Of a DNA stretch of 47,022 nt, positions 8,714 through 16,298 are shown piece by piece. Under the pieces are notes generated by a model. It was not told where the DNA came from. It made no database searches and saw nothing but the letters and a program-made list of their open reading frames with translations. The DNA is taken from the NCBI GenBank assembly GCA_040774885.1, contig JAXGTO010000019.1, positions 1-47,022 of the forward strand, written 5' to 3'. Source of the DNA: JAXGTO01 sp040774885 (GTDB lineage: Bacteria > Actinomycetota > Coriobacteriia > Coriobacteriales > Eggerthellaceae). Within the stretch, counting starts at the first letter, position 1; each line of letters opens with the position of its first letter. The position numbers and the translations under genes were made by a program.

Positions 8714-8742
8714 AGTATAACGCGCCATCACGAGTGATGCAA
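8714..8742 (-). promoter_or_regulatory. Sigma-70-type promoter of rplS
   Basis: On the minus strand TTGCAT (8737-8742) and TATACT (8714-8719) are separated by 17 bases. The -10 matches the consensus at 5 of 6 positions and the -35 at its first three. The predicted start point is near 8707, giving a leader of about 60 nt before rplS. Confidence 0.6.
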
Positions 8743-8820
8743 GAATGAATAACGATGCTGCAACGAGCCACCAAACAAGCACAAACGGATGGCAAACAAG
8801 GTGGCAGAACCAAGCTTTTC

Positions 8821-9144
8821 TCAGATAAGGGACAGCAACGCATAGCAAACAACGCCGGTCACTGCGCACCACAGCAAAGACTTGGTTTTGAAGGCCACCA
8901 GCAAAACCACAACGGCCGCAGCCAAAGGCAGAGCCCCCGGCCATAAGCCGGCATCGAACATGCCGGGCTTGAACAAGTCGTTGGCAACGAGTGCAGCGAA
9001 TGCGGCGGGAGGGATAAGATTGAGGGCGGCCTGGACATCAGGAGAAAGATCGCGGCCCTTCAACACGAAAATAGGAATGCAACGGCAGGCCAGCATGCAG
9101 GCGAGCGTGCATGCGTACACGATAAAGAAATCCCGAAGGCTCAT
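8821..9144 (-). CDS. azlD: Branched-chain amino acid transport protein AzlD
   Basis: Small membrane partner of AzlC; AzlCD (and the related BrnFE/YgaZH) export branched-chain amino acids. The 107-residue protein starts MSLRDFFIVYACTLACMLAC and has about four hydrophobic segments, with the family block ALNLIPPAAFAALVANDLF in the middle and a hydrophobic C-terminus (CAVTGVVCYALLSLI). The ATG at 9144 overlaps the azlC stop as ATGA, which decides the start against an in-frame ATG at 9204 inside azlC. Function is inferred from family and pairing. Confidence 0.88.
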   Translation of the reverse strand: MSLRDFFIVYACTLACMLACRCIPIFVLKGRDLSPDVQAALNLIPPAAFAALVANDLFKPGMFDAGLWPGALPLAAAVVVLLVAFKTKSLLWCAVTGVVCYALLSLI

Positions 9145-9836
9145 CGCTCGCACCTCCGATGTCGCCCGGCGCGAAACACCATTCCCACAAGCACGCCCGT
9201 GCAAGCTCCCAATAAAATAGCGGGGCCGGTCAGTCCGACGATCTTGCAGATGCAGACGGAAGCAGCGGATACCGCCATAACCAATAGATTCTCAGCCGTC
9301 ATACGCTGCGAAGCCAGAAGACAGATGAAAATCGATGTCATTGCGAATGCGGCGATGGTGCTGGGGATATCGAGGGCATCGCCCAAAAAAACTCCGGCAG
9401 CATTCGATACGCCCCAGGTGGTCATGCAGAACAAATTGACCATGGTGGCATTGAGCGGCGTCCAATCCCCTTCTTGGAATCGTGCGAGATTGACCCCGAA
9501 ACTTTCATCGGTGACCGTAGCGGAGAACAAAAACGTAAGCCGTTTGCGCGCACGGGCGAAATACTGGCTGAAAGCAGCGGAATAAAGGATTTGCCGCGTA
9601 TTGACGAACGAAACGCTTGCGACAATCGAGGCGACAGGCTGACCGGCCATCCACATATTGGGAATCATGAACTGGCCCGCACCCGAATAGAAGGTCATGC
9701 TCATGACAAACGCCATAAGGGCATTGAAGCCGATTTGCGATTCCATTATTCCGCAAGGTATGCCGATGCCCACATACCCCGCCATGACGGGCCATGCGGT
9801 TTTCAACGACCGTTTTGCTTCTGCGGAAATGGACAT
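9141..9836 (-). CDS. azlC: Branched-chain amino acid permease AzlC
   Basis: Large membrane subunit of an AzlC-type exporter. The 231 residues include several hydrophobic segments and the family blocks AWPVMAGYVGIGIPCGIM (about 14-31), FYSGAGQFM, FVNTRQILYSAAF and FLFSATVTDESFGV. The start codon at 9836 has no purine-rich ribosome site upstream; instead a perfect TATAAT lies 9 bases before the ATG, so the transcript may be leaderless. It is followed by azlD with a 4-base overlap. Upstream lies dgt, 59 bases away. Confidence 0.9.
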   Translation of the reverse strand: MSISAEAKRSLKTAWPVMAGYVGIGIPCGIMESQIGFNALMAFVMSMTFYSGAGQFMIPNMWMAGQPVASIVASVSFVNTRQILYSAAFSQYFARARKRLTFLFSATVTDESFGVNLARFQEGDWTPLNATMVNLFCMTTWGVSNAAGVFLGDALDIPSTIAAFAMTSIFICLLASQRMTAENLLVMAVSAASVCICKIVGLTGPAILLGACTGVLVGMVFRAGRHRRCER

Positions 9837-9845
9837 AGCCGCCCA

Positions 9846-9873
9846 ATTATAGACTAAAGGCGGATGCCGTAAA
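9846..9873 (-). promoter_or_regulatory. Promoter of azlCD, close to the start codon
   Basis: On the minus strand TTTACG (9868-9873), a 16-base spacer and a consensus TATAAT (9846-9851). Only 9 bases separate the -10 from the azlC ATG, so the expected start point is within about 0-3 bases of the A of the ATG. Confidence 0.65.
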
Positions 9874-9895
9874 GAATCTGGAAAACGAGATCTGG

Positions 9896-10951
9896 TCAGG
9901 CGTCTGTCCCGAGAGTGAATGAACGAGGAACGAAGAGGTCTTCATAGGTGGTCTTGGCAAACCGGTCGGTCATGCCCGCAATGTAATCGACGATGGTCTG
10001 GCAGTGGTTGCAGGCGGGAATGCGGCGATGCTCGGCCGGAATGGCACCAGGGTGTTCGCAATAATACAAGAAAAGCTCTTCGATGAGATGGCGCGCTTTA
10101 TCGAGCTCGCAGATGATGGCGGGAGCGGTGTATACCTCTTGGAACAGAAACGATCGCAGTTCCATCATGGCGTCGTAAACAGCAGGCTGCAATGCTATAT
10201 CGCCCGTCTTAGAACTGTTGGAAACCGTATCGGATACCAACGTTGCGATTCGCGCCGAATGGTCTGCCCCCAAGCACTGGTGCGTCGAGTCAGGGAGGTC
10301 GGATTCACGAAGCGCGCCAGCTCTGATGGCATCATCGATATCGTGATTGACATAGGCGATGCGATCAGCCAAAGCGACGATACGTCCCTCAAGCGTCTTT
10401 GCCCGCTGCGAACCGGTGTGGCATAAAATCCCGTCTCGCACCTCTTCCGTCAAGTTCAATCCCCTGCCGTTGTTTTCAATGACATCCACAACACGCAAAC
10501 TTTGGACGTTGTGGCGGAACAACGGTTCGCATGAGTGAGAATCCGATTCGGTGCCAGCATAGCGGGCCAGACAATCGCAAAGGGCCTGCTCGCCTGCATG
10601 ACCGAACGGGGTATGGCCCAGATCATGCCCCAGGGCGATGGCTTCGGTAAGATCTTCGTTCAAGCCAAGGGCGCGAGCAATGGTGCGCGCAATCTGGGCA
10701 ACTTCGAGCGTATGGGTCAAACGGGTTCTGAAATGGTCGCCCGCAGGAGCCAAGAACACTTGGGTCTTATGGGACAGCCGCCTGAACGATTTCGCATGAA
10801 CGATGCGATCGCGGTCGCGCTGGTAAGCAGTGCGCAAGTCATCATCGGCCAAAAGGACCGACCTTCCCAGCGACGAATCGGAAAACGCCGCATCAGAAGA
10901 AAGCACCTGGTGCTCCAAAGCTTCATGGGCGATGCGATCGGAAACCTCCAT
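9896..10951 (-). CDS. dgt: Deoxyguanosinetriphosphate triphosphohydrolase-like protein
   Basis: HD-domain nucleotide hydrolase of the dGTPase family, which cleaves dGTP (or other dNTPs) to the nucleoside and triphosphate. The 351 residues show FRRLSHKTQVF, the first metal His in RTRLTHTLEVAQIART, the HD pair in LGHDLGHTPFGHAGE, and the distal Asp in IVALADRIAYVNHDIDDAI, so the metal site is intact. Length agrees with the short (type 2) family members. It starts 3 bases after the queD stop and is the last gene of that group before the azlC promoter. The true nucleotide substrate cannot be read from sequence. Confidence 0.9.
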   Translation of the reverse strand: MEVSDRIAHEALEHQVLSSDAAFSDSSLGRSVLLADDDLRTAYQRDRDRIVHAKSFRRLSHKTQVFLAPAGDHFRTRLTHTLEVAQIARTIARALGLNEDLTEAIALGHDLGHTPFGHAGEQALCDCLARYAGTESDSHSCEPLFRHNVQSLRVVDVIENNGRGLNLTEEVRDGILCHTGSQRAKTLEGRIVALADRIAYVNHDIDDAIRAGALRESDLPDSTHQCLGADHSARIATLVSDTVSNSSKTGDIALQPAVYDAMMELRSFLFQEVYTAPAIICELDKARHLIEELFLYYCEHPGAIPAEHRRIPACNHCQTIVDYIAGMTDRFAKTTYEDLFVPRSFTLGTDA

Positions 10952-10954
10952 CGC

Positions 10955-11395
10955 TCAGCGAGCCCCGTTCGAGGCATCGCGATACGTCACCTTTGCAATA
11001 GGCGATTCCCAAACCGCAACTTCATCCAAATGGATGCCATCGGGAAGAGTTGCCGCGAGTTCATGGAAGATGACACGGGAAAGATGCTCGGCCGTCGGAT
11101 TGATGGCATCGAAGGGCACGACATCGTTGATGCAATGGTGATCGAAAGCGTCGAGAAGCGCATGCAGGTCGCCCTTGAGCGCCTTGAAGTCATAGAGCAT
11201 GCCGACTTCATCGAGCTTCGAGCCCGAAACAACCGCCTCGACATCCCAGGTATGACCATGCAGATAGCGGCACGGCCCATCGTATCCGGGCAAATAGTGC
11301 GCAGCATCGAAATGGTCTTTCACCGTGAGCGTGTAGCAATGCGCACCAGCTAGGTGATCTGAAAACGAACGGGAGTTATCGGGGTTGGTCAACAT
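10955..11395 (-). CDS. queD: 6-carboxytetrahydropterin synthase QueD / PTPS family
   Basis: QueD makes 6-carboxy-5,6,7,8-tetrahydropterin from dihydroneopterin triphosphate, the second step of 7-deazaguanine (queuosine) synthesis. The 146-residue protein shows the zinc ligands H33 (DHFDAAHYL), H46 and H48 (YLHGHTW), the catalytic Cys42 in GPCRYLHGH, and downstream MLYDFKALK, DHHCINDVVPF and PTAEHLSRVIFHEL. Cys followed by LHGH is typical of QueD rather than mammalian PTPS. GGAGAG precedes the ATG at 11395. No queC, queE or folE lies in the window; it sits between a zinc-ribbon/NIF3 pair and dgt. Confidence 0.88.
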   Translation of the reverse strand: MLTNPDNSRSFSDHLAGAHCYTLTVKDHFDAAHYLPGYDGPCRYLHGHTWDVEAVVSGSKLDEVGMLYDFKALKGDLHALLDAFDHHCINDVVPFDAINPTAEHLSRVIFHELAATLPDGIHLDEVAVWESPIAKVTYRDASNGAR

Positions 11396-11407
11396 GATGA
11401 CTCTCCT

Positions 11408-12127
11408 TTACTCAACGACCAAAAGTCGTTTGCAATGCGGACATACGGAAAGAGGCGCTTCGTGGCGTATCTGTAGCAACCGATTTTGATCGAGCGAATT
11501 GCGACAGGCACTGCACGAGGAACCATTGAGATGGGCCACGGCCACACCTCCGCATTCTTTGCAGGCACGAACATATTCCTTGCGCTGATCCGCATCGAGC
11601 ACCGCCATAAGGGCCGTCCGTTTTGCAGCAGCCTCATCCGCTTCGGCCTTTATCCCAGCAGCTTGTTCGTTGATCTGGCCAAGAAGACTCGCTTCTTGCG
11701 AGCGCATATCCTCACTGCCTGCATTTACGCGTTTGAGAAGCGAGTCGGCTTCAGAGAGTTTTGCAACAGCCTCCTTCAAAGAAACCTCGACCGCCTCTTT
11801 GCGCTTTGCGGCGCCGTCGAGTTCTTTGGTAAGTGAAGAAACGCTGCGGAAATCGCCTTGAGCGTCATCCACCTTCTGCTGAAGGCCTTCGATGCGCGCG
11901 GTGAGAAGCTTGACTTCATCGGTAAGGCGGTTAACCTCGAAAGCTGCTTTTTCATGCAAGGGCATGAGGGAGCGTTTTTTCTGCGACAGCAACGCACGTT
12001 TTTCGCGCAAGGTCTGTATTTGCTCGCGCTGAGGAAGCGCATCGAGCTTGCGCTTGAGGGCAAGCAATCCCATGTCGATCTCAACGAGTTGTTCCAAGGT
12101 TTCGATTTGCTGAGCGGTTGCTTGCAT
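11408..12127 (-). CDS. Coiled-coil protein with C-terminal C4 zinc ribbon
   Basis: A 239-residue protein of the family that includes Chlamydia CT398 and mycobacterial homologues: a long antiparallel coiled coil (about residues 1-175, rich in E, K, L and A) followed by a zinc ribbon with CKECGG, CSACRNS and CPHCKR. The exact role is unknown; the family is thought to be a protein or nucleic-acid scaffold. The ATG at 12127 starts 5 bases after the NIF3 gene stop; an earlier in-frame start at 12241 would overlap that gene by over 100 bases and is rejected. Pairing of this family with NIF3 genes is common in actinobacteria. Confidence 0.85.
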   Translation of the reverse strand: MQATAQQIETLEQLVEIDMGLLALKRKLDALPQREQIQTLREKRALLSQKKRSLMPLHEKAAFEVNRLTDEVKLLTARIEGLQQKVDDAQGDFRSVSSLTKELDGAAKRKEAVEVSLKEAVAKLSEADSLLKRVNAGSEDMRSQEASLLGQINEQAAGIKAEADEAAAKRTALMAVLDADQRKEYVRACKECGGVAVAHLNGSSCSACRNSLDQNRLLQIRHEAPLSVCPHCKRLLVVE

Positions 12128-12132
12128 ACGGC

Positions 12133-13002
12133 CTACTTTCGGATAGCTTCGGGTGTGGTCCAATTCTCGCTTTGGTCGATCATCGTGATTGATTCGCGCG
12201 ATATACCGCAGTCTTCGAGCGCAGAAGCCAAGACGGCACAAAGCGGCAACTCGCTGACGTCATGGCCGAGCTCGATGATGGCCAGTCCTTGCTGGGAAGC
12301 ATCAAGGGCATCATGGTAATGGATTTCTCCGCAGATAAGACAGGGAATTCCCGCTTCAAGGCATTGCCGAGGCAACGTAGAAGCAGATCCCGTGCACGTC
12401 GCTACTTTCGTGATAATACGGTCCATGTCGCCCCACACGCGCGGCGTGCGGCCGAACACGGCAAGGCAGCGTGATGCCAGCGAGGAAACAGGAAGCGATT
12501 CTTCCGAATCGGAGAAACCGCAGATTTGACCATAGCCAAGCGAATCGGATCGTTCAAGGCGATCGAGTACGCCGAGACACTTCAAAGAAAGCATGCCTGG
12601 CAGCATTCTTCCCGCCTGCGGACTGACATCCAACGCAGTATGGAAATCCATAAGAGCAACGTCTTGTTTCACCGCATCCCAAATAGCCTCTTCAGCCATG
12701 TTCGCAGCGGTTGCGCTCAAACGGCGAGGCGGCTCCAAGCAGACGGGATGATGCGTGACCAAGATGTTGGCACCGCAACTGCGGGCGATTTCGATTGCCT
12801 GGGGCGTGGCATCGAGCGCAACGGCCACTCCGGACACCGGCAAAGAAGCATCCCCTACGGTAAGCCCGGTAACGTCCCAAGGCTCTGCTTGGTCGGCAGG
12901 AAACAGCTCGAGGAGCTTGCGCTCGAGCATGCCCACCGACAGGTCGGCAGACCGCCGTGCACTTATTGTCGAGTGATCCACTGGAGCAAGGTCTTTAGCC
13001 AT
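12133..13002 (-). CDS. NIF3/YbgI family dinuclear metal protein
   Basis: Member of the NIF3 family, hexameric or toroidal proteins with a two-metal site, often named GTP cyclohydrolase 1 type 2 homologues though the reaction is poorly proven. The 289 residues show AEPWDVTGLTVGD near 40, VAVALDAT, the metal motif LVTHHPV near 81-87, the Asp/His of LMDFHTALDVSP and the C-terminal ICGEIHYHDALDA and ELGHDVSE ligands. AAGGAG lies 5 bases before the ATG. About 24 residues precede the conserved start of the family, so a start at a later ATG (residue 25) is possible. Confidence 0.88.
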   Translation of the reverse strand: MAKDLAPVDHSTISARRSADLSVGMLERKLLELFPADQAEPWDVTGLTVGDASLPVSGVAVALDATPQAIEIARSCGANILVTHHPVCLEPPRRLSATAANMAEEAIWDAVKQDVALMDFHTALDVSPQAGRMLPGMLSLKCLGVLDRLERSDSLGYGQICGFSDSEESLPVSSLASRCLAVFGRTPRVWGDMDRIITKVATCTGSASTLPRQCLEAGIPCLICGEIHYHDALDASQQGLAIIELGHDVSELPLCAVLASALEDCGISRESITMIDQSENWTTPEAIRK

Positions 13003-13023
13003 TTCGGTCTCCTTCCCCTCTCA

Positions 13024-13833
13024 TCAATCGATTGCGATGGTTCGACGATCCCCATCGGGGGTCGGAACGGTTATATGACGATAGCCTGCATCGTAGAGAG
13101 TCTGCGCAGCTTGGGTGATATCTCTCCCCACGTTAGCTGGGCAATGCGCATCGGTCCCGATAGTGGCGGGCACTCCGGCGTCATGGAACAGCTTGAGAAG
13201 GTCGGGCGCGGGAAACACCTCATGGCAATCGTAATAGGCACCCGAGGTGTTGAGCTCGATCATACGACCGCCCGCTTTAGCTGCTTCGGCCGCCTCGGAA
13301 TAAAGATAAGAGGGGTCGAAGCTCGGTCGATAGCCGAACTTCTTCACCAGGTCAGGATGCGACATCACATCAATCGGATAATCGGAATCGGCCGCTTCGC
13401 ACCATATTTCGAAATATCGCTTCCAGATATCGTCAGGACCTACTTCTTGCCAATGACCGCGCAAAGAAGGATCGTCGAACGCCCAGCCGTCGACGAAATG
13501 GACCGAGCCCAACACGATATCGAATCGGTCGAATTGGTCGGGAGAAAAAGTCCGATCTTCTTCCTTGCCCAGCCAGTCAAGCTCGGTACCCAAAAGCACC
13601 TGCAATTGCGGGTGCTCGCCAGCTTGAGCGCGAACGGTTTGGCAATACTCATCCAAACGATCTGCTGGCATGGACAGATACGCTTTGGGGTCCATCTGCC
13701 GGGAAAGCGGATAGTGCTCGGTGACGGCCATGACCGAAATACCCGCTGCTACGGCAGCATCCATCATCTCTTTCACGCTCCCTTGAGCATGACCGACGAA
13801 ATCGGTATGAGTGTGAGTTGTGACAAGTTCCAT
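13024..13833 (-). CDS. PHP-domain phosphatase, histidinol-phosphatase (HisK) type
   Basis: PHP-domain metal-dependent phosphatase of the histidinol-phosphatase/HisJ-like group. Of 269 residues, the first metal motif is TTHTHTDFVGHAQGS (about 5-19), then VTEHYPL, LLGTELDWL, LGSVHFVDGW, DVMSHPDLVKKFGY, ELNTSGAYY and GTDAHCP, i.e. the full set of PHP His/Asp/Glu ligands. The ATG at 13833 is just past the cysteine desulfurase stop; the longer open frame lies inside that gene. No other his gene is nearby, so the physiological substrate may be histidinol phosphate or another phosphate ester. Confidence 0.82.
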   Translation of the reverse strand: MELVTTHTHTDFVGHAQGSVKEMMDAAVAAGISVMAVTEHYPLSRQMDPKAYLSMPADRLDEYCQTVRAQAGEHPQLQVLLGTELDWLGKEEDRTFSPDQFDRFDIVLGSVHFVDGWAFDDPSLRGHWQEVGPDDIWKRYFEIWCEAADSDYPIDVMSHPDLVKKFGYRPSFDPSYLYSEAAEAAKAGGRMIELNTSGAYYDCHEVFPAPDLLKLFHDAGVPATIGTDAHCPANVGRDITQAAQTLYDAGYRHITVPTPDGDRRTIAID

Positions 13834-13834
13834 A

Positions 13835-15055
13835 TCAGTCGAGTCCTTCCGCATATTCCGTGCGCCAATCGACAACCTTTTCGAAGGCATCCACGAAATC
13901 GTCTACATCATCTTCGGTTGTCAGAAATCCCATTGAAACCCGCAAAGCGCCCAATGCCTCATCGCGCGAGATTCCCAAACGGGCCAAAATACGGCTAGGC
14001 TCCAGCGAATGGCTGGAACAGGCCGATCCTCCGGCAACGGCAAAACCGAGCATATCGAAACGCAGGATAAGCGTCTCGCTCTCAAGGCCGGCAACGCGCA
14101 CGCTGACGATATTGGGAAGAAATCCTTCCGACCCGGCGCGGCAATCGACGTTGGCACTTACTTCTGGTCGAGCGCACAAAGTCGCATAGAGCCGATCGCG
14201 CAAACCCATCAGGCGCTTGCACTCGGAATCAAGAGCAACAGAGTCGCAAGCAGCGGTCGCCGCGGCAGCGAAACCGACCATGCCCGCGACGTTTTGCGTA
14301 CCGCTGCGCAAACCGGCCTCTTGGCCACCGCCCAGCATCCAGGCATCAAAGGGAACTCCACGACCCAGATACAAGGCGCCGATTCCCTTGGGGCCGCCGA
14401 TTTTATGGCCTGAGAAGCTGGCCGCATCGACACCGAGAGCCTGCACATCGACGACCATCTTTCCCAATGCCTGCACGGCATCGGTATGGAACAGTGCGCC
14501 GGCCCCATGCGCAACAGCGCTCAGGGAGGCGATGTCGGAAATGCTTCCGACTTCGTTGTTGGCCAGCATGAGGCTGACCAGAAGCGTATCAGGACGAAGG
14601 GCGGCCTTCAGACGTTCGGGTTCAATACGGCCTTGGGCATCCGGGTCGAGGAACGTAACGTCGCAGCCTGCGGATTGAAGATGCTTGGCGCACTGATAGA
14701 CGGCATCATGCTCGATGGATCCGACGATGACATGACCTGAGCCCACATCGGATCCCGCCTGTCTGCGCGCAGTACGTGCAGCCGAAACCAATCCGTTCAG
14801 AGCAGCGTTGTCGGCTTCGGTTGCACCGCTGGTAAAGATGATCTGCGAAGGCCGCTGAGCATTCACGGCGCGAGCGACATCGGCACGGGCGCGTTCCATG
14901 CACGAAAAGGCATAGCGGCCTTCCCGATAAAGCGAGTTCGCGTTGGCGTTTGCAGAAAGACCTGCACGACCGGGCTCCATGAATTCTTCCATGGCGCCAG
15001 CAGCTTCCGGCCGCAACGGCGCCGTTGCGGCCCAATCCAAAAAGGTGCGTTTCAT
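13835..15055 (-). CDS. Cysteine desulfurase, NifS/IscS-like
   Basis: PLP enzyme that takes sulfur from cysteine for Fe-S or thio-cofactor synthesis. The 406 residues show FLDWAATAPLRPEA, the FTSGATEADNAAL phosphate loop, IEHDAV, NNEVGSI, the PLP Lys in SFSGHKIGGPKG and the persulfide Cys in GGSACSSHSLEPS near residue 345. The start overlaps the rpe stop as ATGA. No iscU, sufB or thiI is adjacent; the only thiI of the window is about 19 kb away and lacks a rhodanese domain, so this enzyme could be its sulfur source, which is inference. Confidence 0.9.
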   Translation of the reverse strand: MKRTFLDWAATAPLRPEAAGAMEEFMEPGRAGLSANANANSLYREGRYAFSCMERARADVARAVNAQRPSQIIFTSGATEADNAALNGLVSAARTARRQAGSDVGSGHVIVGSIEHDAVYQCAKHLQSAGCDVTFLDPDAQGRIEPERLKAALRPDTLLVSLMLANNEVGSISDIASLSAVAHGAGALFHTDAVQALGKMVVDVQALGVDAASFSGHKIGGPKGIGALYLGRGVPFDAWMLGGGQEAGLRSGTQNVAGMVGFAAAATAACDSVALDSECKRLMGLRDRLYATLCARPEVSANVDCRAGSEGFLPNIVSVRVAGLESETLILRFDMLGFAVAGGSACSSHSLEPSRILARLGISRDEALGALRVSMGFLTTEDDVDDFVDAFEKVVDWRTEYAEGLD

Positions 15056-15750
15056 CAGAGCACCTCCGAACCCTGGGCTTCGAGGGCGTTCGATCTTATG
15101 GTGGCAATTGCCTTTTGGCGATCAGGCGATCCAAAGACGCCGCTTCCTGCAACCAGGACGTCGGCGCCGCGCGAAGCGACCGAACGGGCCGTTTCACCGT
15201 CGATGCCGCCATCTACCTGGATAAGCGGAGCGCACTCGAGGGATCGGCAAAGCGAAACCAATCGATCAAGACGCTCAAGGGTTTCGGGGATGAAAGATTG
15301 TCCGGAGAACCCGGGAAAAACGCTCATGACCAATACCATATCGAGGCGCGAAACCCACGGTTTCAAAGAATCGATGGGCGTATCGGGTTTGACGGCCAGG
15401 CCGGAAAGGGCGCCAGCACCTTCAATGAGATCGAGCGCTCGACCGATGCCCGAAGAATCTGAAAACGACTCGAGATGAACCGTGACCATGTCGGGATCAT
15501 GCTCAAGATACCAAGGGAGCTGTTCGATGGGATTGTCGATCATGAGATGCACATCGAGGAAGCGATTCCCCGTCTTGCGAAGGGCGGATACAAGAGGAAC
15601 GCCGATAGTAAGATTGGGAACGAAATGCCCATCCATGACATCGATATGTATCCAATCGGCACCGCCATCTACGATTTCGTCGATATCCTGCCCCATGGCA
15701 AGAAAGTCAGCCGAAAGGATGGAGGGAGATATCTTGATGTCTTGGAACAC
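15055..15750 (-). CDS. rpe: Ribulose-phosphate 3-epimerase
   Basis: Interconverts ribulose 5-phosphate and xylulose 5-phosphate in the pentose phosphate pathway. The barrel motifs are complete: ISPSILSADF, WIHIDVMDGHFVPNLTIG, LDVHLMIDNP, HLES, GLAVKPDTP, LVMSVFPGFSGQSF, IQVDGGI and VAGSGVF. A GTG at 15750 (231 residues) is preferred because AGAAAGG sits 6 bases before it and the family starts at this point. An ATG at 15798, two bases after the neighbouring stop, would add 16 residues and has no ribosome site. The stop overlaps the cysteine desulfurase ATG. Confidence 0.9.
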   Translation of the reverse strand: MFQDIKISPSILSADFLAMGQDIDEIVDGGADWIHIDVMDGHFVPNLTIGVPLVSALRKTGNRFLDVHLMIDNPIEQLPWYLEHDPDMVTVHLESFSDSSGIGRALDLIEGAGALSGLAVKPDTPIDSLKPWVSRLDMVLVMSVFPGFSGQSFIPETLERLDRLVSLCRSLECAPLIQVDGGIDGETARSVASRGADVLVAGSGVFGSPDRQKAIATIRSNALEAQGSEVL

Positions 15751-15800
15751 GCGAAGCCTTTCTCGTCGATTGCCCGACTGAGATTGTATCGCACGCATGC

Positions 15801-16262
15801 TCAACAGCCGACGTTCTGCTCTAGATTGAGCAGGAACTCCTTTATAGCGGCATCGGGGCGACCGGCCAGGCCGATGACTCGGTGGTCGGCCACGATGAGA
15901 GGGACGGGATTCTTCCGAACAGCGCTGCCCACCGAACGCCGCGAACCGGGATGGCCGATGGACGAGGCCAACTGCGAACAAGTGAGACTGTTCCCATACG
16001 GAATCGAAGCGATGCCCTTCCAAACTTCCTGCTGGAATTCGGTTCCTGAAAGATCGAGTGGAACATCGAAGCAGCGCCGCTTCCCCGCCAAATACTCCTG
16101 GATTTGCGAGGCCGCGATATTGGATGCCTCGCAGGGACGCTCAACGGCATCGAATCGGCATGATCCGAAAGCCAAACGGGTGATGGCGCCGTCACGAGCC
16201 ATGATGGTGACGTGGCCCAGCGGCGTGACGTACGAATAGAAGGTTGCAAAATGATCCATCAT
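15801..16262 (-). CDS. Alkyltransferase-like protein, Ogt/MGMT family with active-site Cys replaced by Asp
   Basis: Homologue of O6-methylguanine-DNA methyltransferase, 153 residues. The DNA-binding half is kept: GTEFQQEVWKGIASIPYG (73-90), SCQLA-like helix SLTCSQLASSIG and the recognition helix with RRSVGSAVRKNP (108-119), including the finger Arg. The active-site box, normally PCHRV, reads ADHRVIG (125-131) with Asp126 in the Cys position, encoded GCC GAC CAC CGA. The following substrate loop (normally a G..GYxGG segment) is about five residues shorter. It therefore cannot accept alkyl groups on Cys and resembles alkyltransferase-like (ATL) proteins, which bind O6-alkylguanine and direct it to nucleotide excision repair; known bacterial ATLs carry Trp or Ala here. 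Lies between gpsA and rpe. Confidence 0.85.
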   Translation of the reverse strand: MMDHFATFYSYVTPLGHVTIMARDGAITRLAFGSCRFDAVERPCEASNIAASQIQEYLAGKRRCFDVPLDLSGTEFQQEVWKGIASIPYGNSLTCSQLASSIGHPGSRRSVGSAVRKNPVPLIVADHRVIGLAGRPDAAIKEFLLNLEQNVGC

Positions 16263-16298
16263 CGAGCTCCTTCGAAATCATCGCATCCTGCAAACACC

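Noticed and set aside
8767..8805. GCCACC...GGTGGC inverted repeat after azlD as a terminator
   Set aside because: The stem is 6 bp with a loop of 27 bases and no T-run, so it does not qualify as an intrinsic terminator.
12526..13998. 490-codon plus-strand frame opposite the NIF3 and PHP genes
   Set aside because: Low-complexity, His/Arg-rich shadow translation; the minus-strand genes are well supported.
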